DNA from: Microbacterium sp. EST19A
Lineage (GTDB): Bacteria; Actinomycetota; Actinomycetes; Actinomycetales; Microbacteriaceae
DNA length: 64,000 nucleotides
Assembly: GCF_019969685.1 (NCBI RefSeq)
Contig: NZ_JAHXYZ010000002.1
Coordinates: 434,001 to 498,000, forward strand
Reading direction: 5' to 3'
Position numbers and translations under genes: made by a program. The notes below the pieces were generated by a model, which did not search any database, was not told where the DNA came from, and was given only the letters and a program-made list of their open reading frames with translations. Below, piece after piece: positions 9,453 through 18,403 of the stretch (within the stretch, counting starts at the first letter, position 1; each line of letters begins with the position of its first letter).

Positions 9453-10753
9453 TCGCCTTCCACGCGCAGCACGGAGACGACCCGCTCCACGACCGCGCTG
9501 TCGGCGAGGGCGTCGACGGTCGCGCTGAGCGCCTGCTCGGTCGCGCGGTGCGTGCCGATGATCAGGCGGGCGGTCGGCTCGTCCTCGCCTTCCACGGTCT
9601 GCACGACGGTCGCCACGGAGACGCCGCCGTCGCTCAGGGTGCTCGCGACCGTGGCGAGCACACCGGGTGCATCCGCGACCTCGAGCGTGATCTGGTAGCG
9701 CGTGTGGACGTGGCCGATCGGCACGACCGGGAGGTTGGCCCTCGTCGACTCGCCCACTCCGACTCCACCGGCGATGTGACGACGGGCAGCCGAGACGACA
9801 TCGCCGAGCACGGCCGAGGCCGTCTGCACGCCGCCGGCACCGGCGCCGTAGAACATCAGTGATCCGGCGGCCTCCGCCTCGACGAACACCGCGTTGTTGG
9901 CGCCGTGCACGGCGGCCAGCGGATGCGAGGCCGGAACCAGCGCGGGGTACACGCGCACCGAGATCGACTCGGTGCCGTCGACGTCGATGCGCTCGCACAC
10001 GGCCAGCAGCTTGATCACGAAGCCGGCGGCGCGCGCCTCGTCGATCATGGATGCCGTGACCGAGGTGATGCCCTCGCGGTGCACGGCATCCAGCGGCACG
10101 GCGGTGTGGAAGGCGAGGCTGGCGAGGATCGCGGCCTTCTGGGCGGCGTCGTATCCCTCGACATCCGCGGTCGGGTCGGCCTCGGCGTAGCCCAGGCGCT
10201 GCGCGTCGGCGAGCACGTCGGCGAAGTCCGCGCCCTCGGTGTCCATCCGATCGAGGATGTAGTTCGTGGTGCCGTTGACGATGCCCATGATGCGCACCAC
10301 GCGGTCGCCGGCGAGTGAGTCGCGCAGCGGGCGGATGATCGGGATGGCACCGGCCGCGGCCGCCTCGTAGTAGACCGAGGCGCCGACGCGGTCGGCCGCC
10401 TCGAAGAGCTCGGGTCCGTGCGTCGCGAGCAGTGCCTTGTTGGCCGTCACGACGTCGGCGCCGGAGCCGATCGCCTGCAGGATGTTCGTGCGCGCCGGCT
10501 CGATGCCGCCGATGAGCTCGATCACGATGTCGGCGCCGAGGATCAGCGTCTCGGCATCGGTGGTGAAGAGCTCCTTCGGCAGGTCGACGTCACGCGGGGC
10601 GTCGACGTCGCGCACCGCGATGCCGGCCAGCTCCAGTTCGGCGCCCGCACGGTCGGCGAGCTCGTCGCCGTGGCGCAGCAGGAGAGCCGCGACCTGCGAG
10701 CCGACCGCTCCCGCGCCCAGCAGCGCCACACGAAGTCGTCGGTAGTCAGTCAT
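9449..10753 (-). CDS. hom: Homoserine dehydrogenase
   Basis: Reduces aspartate semialdehyde to homoserine, the branch point to threonine and methionine. The 434 residues comprise an NAD(P) Rossmann domain (VALLGAGAVGSQVAALL), a catalytic domain with GIVNGTTNYIL and EADPTADVEGYDAAQKAAILA, and a C-terminal ACT domain (ITLEVADAPGVLATVASTLS), which normally mediates threonine feedback inhibition. AAGGAG lies five bases before the ATG. It lies 21 bp after lysA and overlaps thrB by 4 bp, in one operon. Confidence 0.97.
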   Translation of the reverse strand: MTDYRRLRVALLGAGAVGSQVAALLLRHGDELADRAGAELELAGIAVRDVDAPRDVDLPKELFTTDAETLILGADIVIELIGGIEPARTNILQAIGSGADVVTANKALLATHGPELFEAADRVGASVYYEAAAAGAIPIIRPLRDSLAGDRVVRIMGIVNGTTNYILDRMDTEGADFADVLADAQRLGYAEADPTADVEGYDAAQKAAILASLAFHTAVPLDAVHREGITSVTASMIDEARAAGFVIKLLAVCERIDVDGTESISVRVYPALVPASHPLAAVHGANNAVFVEAEAAGSLMFYGAGAGGVQTASAVLGDVVSAARRHIAGGVGVGESTRANLPVVPIGHVHTRYQITLEVADAPGVLATVASTLSDGGVSVATVVQTVEGEDEPTARLIIGTHRATEQALSATVDALADSAVVERVVSVLRVEGE

Positions 10754-10774
10754 GGTTGCTCCTTCGGAGGTGGG

Positions 10775-12193
10775 TCATTTGTCTCCCTCGGGGGCCTGAG
10801 CCCCGTCGATGCCCGCGTCCCGGGCCAGCAGGTCGTCGACGGTCTCGCCGCGGACGATGACCCTCGCCCGACCGTCGCGCACGGCGACGATCGGCGGACG
10901 CGGCACATGGTTGTAGTTGCTCGACAGCGAGGCGCAGTACGCCCCCGTCGCGGGAACGGCGAGCAGGTCGCCCGGTACGAGGTCGGAGGGCAGATACTCG
11001 TGATCGACGACGACGTCGCCCGACTCGCAGTGCTTGCCGACGACACGGCTGAGCTGCGGCTCTCCGCCGCCGGCCCGTGAGGCGAGTCGTGCCGAGAACT
11101 GCGCGCCGTACAGGGCGGTGCGGGCGTTGTCGCTCATGCCCCCGTCGACGCTGATGTAGCGGCGGACGGCGCCGGACTCGACGGTCACGTCCTTCGTGGT
11201 GCCGACCTCGTAGAGCGTGACGCCGGCCGTGCCGACGATCGCGCGCCCGGGTTCGAACGACAGGGCGGGAACGGGGATGCCGCGTGCGGCGCAGCCCTCG
11301 GCGACCGCGGTGACGATCTCGCCGGCGAGCACGTCGATCGGGGTCGGGTCGTCGACGCGGGTGTAGGCGATGCCGAAGCCGCCGCCGAGGTTCAGCTGCG
11401 GCACCGGGCCGCCCTCGAGGAGCGCGGCATGCAGTTCGAGCACACGGGATGCCGACTCGCGGAACCCGGCGACGCCGAAGATCTGCGACCCGATATGGCA
11501 GTGCAGCCCGGCGAAATCGAGCCCGGACAGCTCCCGGATGCGGGCGACCGCCTCCTCGGCCTCGGCGAGCGGGAAGCCGAACTTCTGGTCCTCGTGCGCG
11601 GTGGCGAGGAACTCGTGGGTCTCGGCGTGGACGCCGCTGATCACCCGGACCAGCACCCGCTGGACCGCACCGGTGCGCGCGGTGATCGCGGCGAGGCGCT
11701 CGATCTCGATCGCACTGTCGACAATGATCGTGCCGACACCGGCCACGACGGCCCGCTCCAGCTCCGCCGTCGACTTGTTGTTGCCGTGGAAGCCGAGCGA
11801 CGCGGGGGCCACTCCTGCGGCGAGCGCGACCTCGAGCTCTCCCCCGGTGCACACGTCGACGCGCAGCCCTTCGTCGACGACCCAGCGCGCGACGGTCGTC
11901 GAGAGGAACGCCTTGCCCGCGTAGTAGACCTGCGCCGTCGTGCCGTTCTCGGCGGCGGCCCGGTCGAACGCGGTGCGGAACGCTCTGGCGCGGCCGCGCA
12001 CCTCGTCCTCGTCGAGCACCAGCAGCGGCGTGCCGTAGGCGCGCGCGAGATCGGTCGCGCTGACGCCGGCGATGTCGAGGACTCCGTCTGCGTCACGCAC
12101 CGCGGATGCGGGCCACACGCCGTGAGCGAGGTCGTTCGCATCTTCGGGGACGAGGAGCCATTCCGGGGCGAGCGAATCGGCAGGGGGAAGCAC
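10775..12193 (-). CDS. lysA: Diaminopimelate decarboxylase
   Basis: A PLP enzyme that turns meso-diaminopimelate into lysine. The 472 residues include the lysine Schiff-base motif VYYAGKAFLS near residue 92, FHGNNKS, HCHIGSQI, the glycine-rich LNLGGGFGIAY, and the C-terminal CESGDVV and DNARTALYGAQFSA elements. It starts with GTG. A possible -10, TAGAAT, is at 12250-12255, which would give a leader of about 50 bases; no good -35 was found. Order argS-lysA-hom-thrB is conserved in Actinobacteria. Confidence 0.96.
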   Translation of the reverse strand: MLPPADSLAPEWLLVPEDANDLAHGVWPASAVRDADGVLDIAGVSATDLARAYGTPLLVLDEDEVRGRARAFRTAFDRAAAENGTTAQVYYAGKAFLSTTVARWVVDEGLRVDVCTGGELEVALAAGVAPASLGFHGNNKSTAELERAVVAGVGTIIVDSAIEIERLAAITARTGAVQRVLVRVISGVHAETHEFLATAHEDQKFGFPLAEAEEAVARIRELSGLDFAGLHCHIGSQIFGVAGFRESASRVLELHAALLEGGPVPQLNLGGGFGIAYTRVDDPTPIDVLAGEIVTAVAEGCAARGIPVPALSFEPGRAIVGTAGVTLYEVGTTKDVTVESGAVRRYISVDGGMSDNARTALYGAQFSARLASRAGGGEPQLSRVVGKHCESGDVVVDHEYLPSDLVPGDLLAVPATGAYCASLSSNYNHVPRPPIVAVRDGRARVIVRGETVDDLLARDAGIDGAQAPEGDK

Positions 12194-12328
12194 TGAGCAC
12201 CAATCGTGGGACGGATCTCGGGCTGAACGCGCACATCGAGGTTGACCCGATTCTATGGCACCGCCTGCGACCGCCTTGTCACGGTGACGCCGGACGTCAA
12301 GCCCCTGCAGCGCTTCGTCGAGGGCTCA

Positions 12329-12334
12329 TAGGGT
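12329..12334 (+). promoter_or_regulatory. -10 box TAGGGT of leaderless BrkB-like gene
   Basis: TAGGGT then six G-rich bases and the GTG at 12341. Confidence 0.5.
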
Positions 12335-12340
12335 GGGGGC

Positions 12341-13393
12341 GTGACGAACACCGAATCGCCTTCTGCGACCCCTGATCGCCCCGGCCTCATCGCGCGTGTC
12401 AGCGAGCCGCTCATCGCCTGGGCCCTCCGGCGCCGCCTCGTGCGTGCCGCTCTGCTCTACACCGAGCGTCGCGGCCCGATGCTGGCCGACAGCGTCACGT
12501 ATCGCGCGCTGTTCAGCGTCTTCGCCGGCGTGCTGCTCGGGTTCTCGATCGCGGCGCTGTGGCTGGCGGGCAATCCCGACGCCTGGCGGGCGATCATCTC
12601 TTCCGTGCAGTCGGTCGTGCCGGGACTCATCGGCGAGGGCGGCGTGATCGATCCGGACGCCCTGCAGCGACAGCCGGCTTCCTTCTCGATCGCCGGCATC
12701 ATCTCGCTCGTCGCCCTCATCGGTGCGGCACTCGGCGCGATCGGGTCGCTGCGCACCGCGGTGCGGGTGATCGCCGGAACCGTGCAGGACGACACCTTCT
12801 TCCTCTGGGTGATCCTGCGCAACCTCGCTCTGGCGATCGGCATCGGCGTCGCGTTCGTCGCCGCAGCCGCCGTCACCTTCGTCGGGCGGCTCGGGGTCGG
12901 CTGGATCAGCGACCTGCTCGGGCTTCCCGCCGACTCGCCGCTCGTCAGCTGGGCGGCACCGGTGCTCTCCCTCGTGGTCGTCTTCGCGCTCGACACGGTT
13001 CTCCTCGTCGCCGTGTTCCGTCTCCTGTCCGGCGTGCAGCCTGCGGCGCGCTCCCTCTGGAGCGGAGCACTGCTCGGCGCCGTCGGTCTCGTCGTGCTCC
13101 AGCAGCTGTCCAGCCTCTTCGTCGGAGGCGCGACCAGCAATCCGCTCCTCGCGACCTTCGCCTCGCTTCTCGCGCTCCTGATCTGGCTGAACCTGTCGAC
13201 GCAGGTGATGCTGCTCGCCTGCGCGTTCATCGTCACGACCGAGGAGGAACGGACGGACCGCGTGCACCAGCGCTTCGGAGCGACGACGTTCCCCCAGCGG
13301 CGGCTGCAGCGCGCCGAGGTCGATGTGCGCATCGCGACCGCCGAGCTGCGCGCGGCGCAGAAGGCGGCGGGCGGAGGTGACGCGGAATCTTGA
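12341..13393 (+). CDS. YihY/BrkB-family inner membrane protein
   Basis: A 350-residue protein with six transmembrane segments. Family features are the N-terminal RAALLYTERRGPMLADSVTYRALFSVFAG, in which the Ala-Ser/Tyr-Phe pattern leads into helix one, and a C-terminal helix SLLALLIWLNLSTQVMLLACAFI followed by a charged cytoplasmic tail. The family was once called ribonuclease BN by mistake; its real role, possibly lipid or envelope transport, is unsettled. The gene lies between lysA and a hydrolase and is read in the opposite direction to lysA. Confidence 0.85.
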   Translation: MTNTESPSATPDRPGLIARVSEPLIAWALRRRLVRAALLYTERRGPMLADSVTYRALFSVFAGVLLGFSIAALWLAGNPDAWRAIISSVQSVVPGLIGEGGVIDPDALQRQPASFSIAGIISLVALIGAALGAIGSLRTAVRVIAGTVQDDTFFLWVILRNLALAIGIGVAFVAAAAVTFVGRLGVGWISDLLGLPADSPLVSWAAPVLSLVVVFALDTVLLVAVFRLLSGVQPAARSLWSGALLGAVGLVVLQQLSSLFVGGATSNPLLATFASLLALLIWLNLSTQVMLLACAFIVTTEEERTDRVHQRFGATTFPQRRLQRAEVDVRIATAELRAAQKAAGGGDAES

Positions 13394-13403
13394 GCGGCCC
13401 GCG

Positions 13404-13433
13404 TTGTGACCAGCATTGATAGCCTGGTCACAA
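13404..13433. promoter_or_regulatory. Inverted-repeat operator of the hydrolase-TetR pair
   Basis: Arms TTGTGACCAG (13404-13413) and CTGGTCACAA (13424-13433) are perfect 10-bp reverse complements with a 10-base spacer. TAGCCT (13420-13425), a TANNNT -10 candidate, lies inside it, and the ATG of the hydrolase follows 13 bases later. TetR proteins usually bind such sites and repress their own operon; the regulator is the second gene. Confidence 0.75.
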
Positions 13434-13446
13434 CGAGAGGACGCAC

Positions 13447-14352
13447 ATGGAACCCCGACGGGATGAGATCGCGATTCCGGGAGCGATCGTCTCCTTCCTG
13501 GAGTGGCGTCCGATCGAGCGCACGGGGTGCACGGTCCTCCTCCTGCACGGCGGCGGCGCCGACAGTGCAGAGCTCTCGTGGGGCGAAGTGGGCTCCGCCC
13601 TCGCGGATGCCGGTCACCGTGTGGTCGCACCGGATCATCCAGGATTCGGGCGCAGCGCGCGGGCGGAATGGGCGCTCACGCAGGAGCGTCTCGTCCGCTA
13701 CGTCGGGGAATTCACCGACGCCATCGGCCTCACGGACTACGCGGTCGGCGGGCTCTCCCTCGGTGGCGGCATGACGCTCGGCCACCTCCTCGATCGGCCG
13801 GGACGGGCAAGGGGCGCGATGCTGCTCGGATGCTACGGCCTGATGCCCCGGCTCGCCGACGGCCCCCTGGGTGCCGTGACCCACGTCAGCAGCTTCCTGC
13901 TCCTCCGCACCGATCTCCTGGCGGCGATGACCCGCTCGTACCTGCGCAACCGGTCCGCGATGGAGAGAGGTCTGCGCGACCTCGTCCGTGACCCGGCCGC
14001 CCGCACGCCGGAGCTCGTCGACGCGGTCCTCGCCGAGGCGGCATCCGGCACAGGCACGGCGGTGTTCGGCGAGTGGCAGCGCGATCAGGTGCTCGGCAAC
14101 CGGCTGCGCACGGTCTACATCGATCAGCTCGCGTCGATCCTCACCCCGACCCTGCTCGTGCACGGCGATCACGACAGGGGCGTACCACTCGCGCGCATCC
14201 AGGCGGCCGCTGCTCGGCTTCCGGATGCGGAGCTGGTGACCGTGCCGGACGCAGGACACTGGGTGCAGCGCGACCGCCCCGACATCGTCATCCCGGCGAT
14301 GCTCGCCCACCTGAGAAGGATCGACGATGCCCAGACCTCTCGTTCCGAATAG
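13447..14352 (+). CDS. Alpha/beta-fold hydrolase
   Basis: A 301-residue hydrolase. The oxyanion region VLLLHGGGADSAELSW is near residue 35, the nucleophile elbow is GGLSLGGG (Ser about residue 103), and the acid and His are in VHGDHDRGVPL and VPDAGHWVQRDRP. The architecture matches meta-cleavage product hydrolases and small-ester hydrolases; the substrate is unknown. GAGAGGA precedes the ATG. It overlaps the TetR gene by 26 bp, so both are probably controlled by the inverted repeat just upstream, and the substrate may be the inducer. Confidence 0.88.
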   Translation: MEPRRDEIAIPGAIVSFLEWRPIERTGCTVLLLHGGGADSAELSWGEVGSALADAGHRVVAPDHPGFGRSARAEWALTQERLVRYVGEFTDAIGLTDYAVGGLSLGGGMTLGHLLDRPGRARGAMLLGCYGLMPRLADGPLGAVTHVSSFLLLRTDLLAAMTRSYLRNRSAMERGLRDLVRDPAARTPELVDAVLAEAASGTGTAVFGEWQRDQVLGNRLRTVYIDQLASILTPTLLVHGDHDRGVPLARIQAAAARLPDAELVTVPDAGHWVQRDRPDIVIPAMLAHLRRIDDAQTSRSE

Positions 14353-14908
14353 GCGCGAGCGCATCCTCGATGCCGCAGAGGAGCTCGTACTCGCCCGCGG
14401 GTTCGATGCGATGAGCGTCGCCGCGATCGCCGAGGGCGCCGGCATCGGCAAGGGGGCCGTCTACCTGGAGTTCCCGGGGAAGAGCGACATCCTCGATGCG
14501 CTGCTGCGACGCGGCACGGCCCGCCTGAACGAGCATGTGCGGAACGAGATCGGTGAGCATCCTCGCCTCGGCGAGGCGTACCGCGCATCGGCTCGAGCGC
14601 TCCTCGATGATCCGCTGATGACGGCCGCATTCCTCGATGACCGCGGCGTCCTCGGGAGCCACGTGGTCGAGGTGGGCGACGCACGCTATCGCGAGCGGCA
14701 CCTCGGCGTGGTCGCATGGTTGCGCGACCTCCAGGAGCGTGGCGAGCTCGAGAAGCAGGTCGATGCCGATGCCCTCGCACTCGCGCTGTCGAGCGCGACC
14801 ATCGGCCTGCTCTCCGCCGCCCGCCTTCTCGGACCGCTCTCCGCGGCGGAGCTCGAGTCCGCGATCGATACCCTCGGCCGCATGGCCGCCTCGTTCGAGG
14901 GAGGCTGA
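14327..14908 (+). CDS. TetR/AcrR-family transcriptional regulator
   Basis: A 193-residue one-component repressor. The helix-turn-helix covers about residues 10-55 (RERILDAAEELVLARGFD, then AIAEGAGIGKGAVYLEFPGK), with the usual Tyr-x-x-Phe of the recognition helix; the rest is an all-helical ligand domain with no recognisable specificity. GAGAAGGA lies six bases before the ATG, within the end of the hydrolase gene. It most likely binds 13404-13433 and autoregulates. No further regulon is visible. Confidence 0.92.
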   Translation: MPRPLVPNRRERILDAAEELVLARGFDAMSVAAIAEGAGIGKGAVYLEFPGKSDILDALLRRGTARLNEHVRNEIGEHPRLGEAYRASARALLDDPLMTAAFLDDRGVLGSHVVEVGDARYRERHLGVVAWLRDLQERGELEKQVDADALALALSSATIGLLSAARLLGPLSAAELESAIDTLGRMAASFEGG

Positions 14909-14928
14909 CCGGCGGCGAACGCGCTGCG

Positions 14929-15783
14929 TCAGCTCGGGCAGACGCCCTTCTCCAGCAGAGCCGGATCGGTCGCGATCGCGCCGTCGACATCGATGTCGAT
15001 CACGGCCGCACTGCCGGAGATCTCCAGCCCGGTGAGCGTGAGACCCGCCGGAAGCTGATCCGCGATGCAGATGCGCTGCGTCTGGGTGAGGCTGTCGCCC
15101 ACCGATCCGAGCATCGATCCCACCCCGTCGACGTCGACATCGAGCCCGCCGATCGACAGCCCCACCGGCGTCAGCTCGAGGTCGCCCTCGGCAGCACCCG
15201 GCGTGAGGGTGAGGGTGATCGGCACGGCAGCGCCGAACACGGTGAACGACCCGCCCAGGGTGGTGTTGGGTGCATCGAACTCGACCGAGTCGACGGGCAG
15301 ATCCGTGCCCGCGAGGAGCGTCGTGAACTCGGCCTGGTCGATCCGGATCGTGCCCGAGGCGCCGCCCAGGTCGCCTCCTCGCAGCGGGATGCCCGTCGCG
15401 GTGACGTCCGCCGCTCCCGTGATGCCCTCCAGAGTCACGGCATCCGTCGACAGGTGCAGCTCGTCGAGGCGTCCGCCGATGAGCTGCGGGAGCAGGATGC
15501 CCTCCGCCGCGACGTCGAGCTGCTGATCGGCGGGGAGGTCGAGCTGCTCGATGACGAGCGATCGCACGATTCCGGGCAGGATCGAGCGCGCGATGAACTC
15601 CGCCGCGACGACCAGCGCTGCGAGGAGAACCACGATGATCAGCAGCACCCACGGCCAGCGGCGACGGCGACGCTTCGGGGGCGCGGCATCCGTCGTTCCA
15701 TCCGCGTCGGATCCTGGGATGACGAGCGTCGGATGCTCCGCCGAGGAGTCCGGATACGGCAGCGTGTGGTTGTCGTCGCTCAT
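14929..15783 (-). CDS. DUF2993 (LmeA-like) membrane-anchored protein
   Basis: 284 residues: an acidic N terminus, a basic stretch PPKRRRRRWPW, one transmembrane helix at about 44-66, then an extracellular beta-rich domain. The DUF2993 pattern is seen in LPQLIGGRLDELHLSTDAVTLEGITGAADVTATGIPL. Mycobacterial relatives (LmeA) bind phosphoinositides and act in lipomannan elongation; whether that applies here is unknown. The last residues include a Cys (EKGVCPS) that could pair with Cys in QRICIADQ. Convergent with the TetR gene. Confidence 0.85.
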   Translation of the reverse strand: MSDDNHTLPYPDSSAEHPTLVIPGSDADGTTDAAPPKRRRRRWPWVLLIIVVLLAALVVAAEFIARSILPGIVRSLVIEQLDLPADQQLDVAAEGILLPQLIGGRLDELHLSTDAVTLEGITGAADVTATGIPLRGGDLGGASGTIRIDQAEFTTLLAGTDLPVDSVEFDAPNTTLGGSFTVFGAAVPITLTLTPGAAEGDLELTPVGLSIGGLDVDVDGVGSMLGSVGDSLTQTQRICIADQLPAGLTLTGLEISGSAAVIDIDVDGAIATDPALLEKGVCPS

Positions 15784-15813
15784 GCTGCCATCCTGCCCTA
15801 CCGACAGCGTGCG

Positions 15814-17478
15814 CTACATGCGCTCGGGCGCAGAGACGCCGAGGAGTGCGAGGCCGTTGCGGAAGACCTGACCGGCCGCGTCGTTCAGCCACAGGCGGGT
15901 GCGGTGCACGCTCTCGATCGGGTCGTCGCTCAGCGGGATCACGCGGCAGTTGTCGTACCAGCGGTGGTACAGGCCGGCGAGTTCCTCGAGGTAGCGCGCG
16001 ACACGGTGCGGCTCGCGCACCTCGGCGGCGAACGCCACGATGCGCGGGAACTCCTGCAGCGCGCCGAGCAGCGCCGCCTCGGACTCGTGTGTGAGCGTCT
16101 CGGGCGCGAACTCGGAGCGGTCGACACCGGAATCGGCGGCGTTGCGGGCCACGTTGTGCGTTCGGGCGTGGGCGTACTGCACGTAGAACACGGGGTTGTC
16201 GTTCGTGCGCTTCTGCAGCAGCTCGGGGTCGAGCGCGAGCGGCGAGTCCGCCGGGGAGCGCTCCAGCGAGTAACGCAGGGCGTCGGTGCCGAGCCATTCG
16301 CGCAGGTCGTCCATCTCGATGATGTTGCCGGCGCGCTTGCTCAGGCGGGCGCCGCCCACCGAGACGAGCTGGCCGATGAGCACCTCGACGTCTTTCTCGG
16401 GATCGTCGCCGGCCGCCCCGGCGAGCGCCTTGAGGCGGTGCACGTAGCCGTGGTGGTCGGCACCGAGCAGATAGATCTTGTGCGCGAAACCGCGGTCGCC
16501 CTTGTTCAGGTAGTACGCGGCGTCGGCGGCGAAGTAGGTGTACTCGCCGTTGGAGCGGCGGATGACGCGATCCTTGTCGTCGCCGAAGTCGGTGGTGCGC
16601 ACCCACACCGCGTCGTCCTCGTCGAAGACGTGGCCCTGCTCGCGAAGTCGGTCGACGGCCTGGTCGACGAGGCTGACGCCGTCGGCGTTCTTCGCGTGCA
16701 GGGTGCGCTCGGAGAACCACACGTCGAAGTGCACGTTGAACTTCGCCAGGGACTCCTGCTGCTCGGCCAGCTGGTACTCGTAGCCGAGTTCGCGGGCGAC
16801 GAGCACCTGCTCGTCATCCGGCAGGTCGAGGAAGTCGGGACGGGCCGCGCGCACGCGGTCGGCGAGATCGTTGATGTACCCGCCGGCGTAGCCGCCCTCC
16901 GGGGTCGGCTCGCCGTTCGCCGCGGCGACGATGGAGTGCGCGAAACGCTCCATCTGCGCGCCGGCATCGTTGATGTAGAACTCACGGGCGACCGTGGCAC
17001 CGGATGCCGCGAGCACGCGGCCGATCGCATCACCGAGCGCCGCCCAGCGGGTGTGACCGATGTGGAGCGGTCCGGTCGGGTTCGCGCTGACGAACTCGAT
17101 GTTGATGCTGCGTCCGGCCTGGGTCTCGTTCGTGCCGTAGGCGGAGCCCGCGTCGACGATCGTCTTCGCGAGCGCGCCGGCTGCGGCGGCATCGAGACGG
17201 ATGTTGATGAACCCGGGACCGGCGACCTCGGCGCTCGCGACGCCCTCGACCCCGGCGAGCCCGTCGGCGATCTCCTGCGCGAGCTCGCGCGGGTTCGTGC
17301 CGAACGGCTTGGCCAGTCGCATGGCGATGTTCGACGCCCAGTCGCCGTGGTCGCGGTTGCGCGGGCGCTCGAAGACGATGTCGGATACGGCGAGCTCGAG
17401 CGGCTCGCCGGGACGTCGTTCCTCACTGATCGGTGCGAGGACGGCGAGGAGGGCTGCGGCGAGCGTTTCAGGGTTCAT
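15814..17478 (-). CDS. argS: Arginyl-tRNA synthetase
   Basis: Class I synthetase charging tRNA-Arg. The 554 residues start with an Add-1 domain. The catalytic signature is SANPTGPLHIGHTRWAALGD, with HIGH near residue 138; the KMSKS equivalent is degenerate (ARLSKRAGNI), as in most ArgRS enzymes. The DALR anticodon-binding domain is at the C terminus, ending NGLALLGVSAPERM. GAGAAGG precedes the ATG, with TAAACT nine bases upstream of it. It heads the conserved lysA-hom-thrB-rho block, although other genes now intervene, and a tRNA-Arg gene lies 0.9 kb away. Confidence 0.97.
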   Translation of the reverse strand: MNPETLAAALLAVLAPISEERRPGEPLELAVSDIVFERPRNRDHGDWASNIAMRLAKPFGTNPRELAQEIADGLAGVEGVASAEVAGPGFINIRLDAAAAGALAKTIVDAGSAYGTNETQAGRSINIEFVSANPTGPLHIGHTRWAALGDAIGRVLAASGATVAREFYINDAGAQMERFAHSIVAAANGEPTPEGGYAGGYINDLADRVRAARPDFLDLPDDEQVLVARELGYEYQLAEQQESLAKFNVHFDVWFSERTLHAKNADGVSLVDQAVDRLREQGHVFDEDDAVWVRTTDFGDDKDRVIRRSNGEYTYFAADAAYYLNKGDRGFAHKIYLLGADHHGYVHRLKALAGAAGDDPEKDVEVLIGQLVSVGGARLSKRAGNIIEMDDLREWLGTDALRYSLERSPADSPLALDPELLQKRTNDNPVFYVQYAHARTHNVARNAADSGVDRSEFAPETLTHESEAALLGALQEFPRIVAFAAEVREPHRVARYLEELAGLYHRWYDNCRVIPLSDDPIESVHRTRLWLNDAAGQVFRNGLALLGVSAPERM

Positions 17479-17559
17479 AGCCTTCTCAGTTTAGGGCGCG
17501 CGATGACGGTCTCCGACGCCCGTGCGGCGCGTGGAATTTGTGTTCGCGTTCCGGTGATC

Positions 17560-17565
17560 TACTCT
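17560..17565 (+). promoter_or_regulatory. -10 box TACTCT of leaderless SGNH hydrolase gene
   Basis: TACTCT then CATGCA and the ATG at 17572; TTGTGT at 17538-17543 is a possible -35 with 16-base spacing. Confidence 0.6.
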
Positions 17566-17571
17566 CATGCA

Positions 17572-18387
17572 ATGCACGCCTCCGCCGCCCGACGCCGACT
17601 GCGCACCGCGGGAATCGCCATCGCCCTGCTCCTCGCCGTCTCGGCGGGCGTTCTCGGCGTGTGGCGACCGTGGACTCCGCTCGCTGCCACGGCCCCTGCC
17701 GTCGCTGCGGCCGACGGCCAGGGAAGCGCGGCTTCGGTCGTCGCTCCGGCGCCCCTCAGCCTGCCCGATCACCCCCGCGTGCTGGTCTTCGGCGACTCCT
17801 GGACCTATGGTTCGGCGGCGACGGATCCGACGCTCGGCTACGCCTACGTGCTCGCCGATCTCATCGACGCGGAGACGATCGTCAACGGCGTCCGCGGCAG
17901 CGGTTACCTCAAGCCGGGGCTGGACGGTCCGACCTTCGGCGAGCGCATCGCCCTGCTCGACCCGGCGCTGGCTCCTGACCTCATCATCATCCAGGGCTCG
18001 ATCAACGACCGGGCCCAGGGCGTGGCCGGTTACCGCGACGCCGTCAACGCCGCGTGGGACGCCCTGGCCGCGAAGTATCCGGAAGCGTCGATCGTCGTGC
18101 TGGGGCCCGCCCCGCACGAGCTTCCGGTCGGCGAGGCGACCGCACGCATCGACACCGATCTCTCCGAGCTCGCCGCGGCGCGCGGCTGGTGGTACATCTC
18201 CCCCATCGCCCTGAACTGGATCACCGACCAGAACTATCTCGCAGTGATCGATGTGGACCTCGGGCACAAGCATCCGTCCACCGAGGGTCACCGCTATCTG
18301 GCCGAGAAGCTGGCTGCTGCGCTGGGCGAGCTGCGCGGCGCTCCGGTCACCGAGGCCGGTGGGTCGGAGACCACCCCCGACGAGTGA
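17572..18387 (+). CDS. SGNH/GDSL-family hydrolase with N-terminal membrane anchor
   Basis: 271 residues. A basic start MHASAARRRLRTAG leads into one hydrophobic helix, an uncleaved anchor or signal sequence, so the enzyme acts outside the membrane. SGNH blocks are visible: block I VFGDSWTYG (catalytic Ser), block III IQGSINDRA (Asn), and block V HPSTEGHRYLA (His, with Ser in place of the usual Asp-x-x-His spacing). Such proteins are esterases or acetyl-ester hydrolases of cell-wall polymers; the substrate is unknown. Leaderless start; an in-frame GTG at 17554 is less likely. Ends 16 bp before tRNA-Arg. Confidence 0.85.
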   Translation: MHASAARRRLRTAGIAIALLLAVSAGVLGVWRPWTPLAATAPAVAAADGQGSAASVVAPAPLSLPDHPRVLVFGDSWTYGSAATDPTLGYAYVLADLIDAETIVNGVRGSGYLKPGLDGPTFGERIALLDPALAPDLIIIQGSINDRAQGVAGYRDAVNAAWDALAAKYPEASIVVLGPAPHELPVGEATARIDTDLSELAAARGWWYISPIALNWITDQNYLAVIDVDLGHKHPSTEGHRYLAEKLAAALGELRGAPVTEAGGSETTPDE

Positions 18388-18403
18388 TATCGTCGTTCGG
18401 TAC

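Noticed and set aside
13396..14451. Large minus-strand frames over the BrkB, hydrolase and TetR genes
   Set aside because: No family motif; the plus-strand genes have ribosome sites, an operator and clear signatures.
14716..18387. A 1223-codon open frame on the plus strand across argS and DUF2993
   Set aside because: Only its last 271 codons (from 17572) code for a recognisable protein. The rest is antisense to argS and DUF2993 and has the Arg/Val/Glu-rich composition of GC-rich shadow frames.
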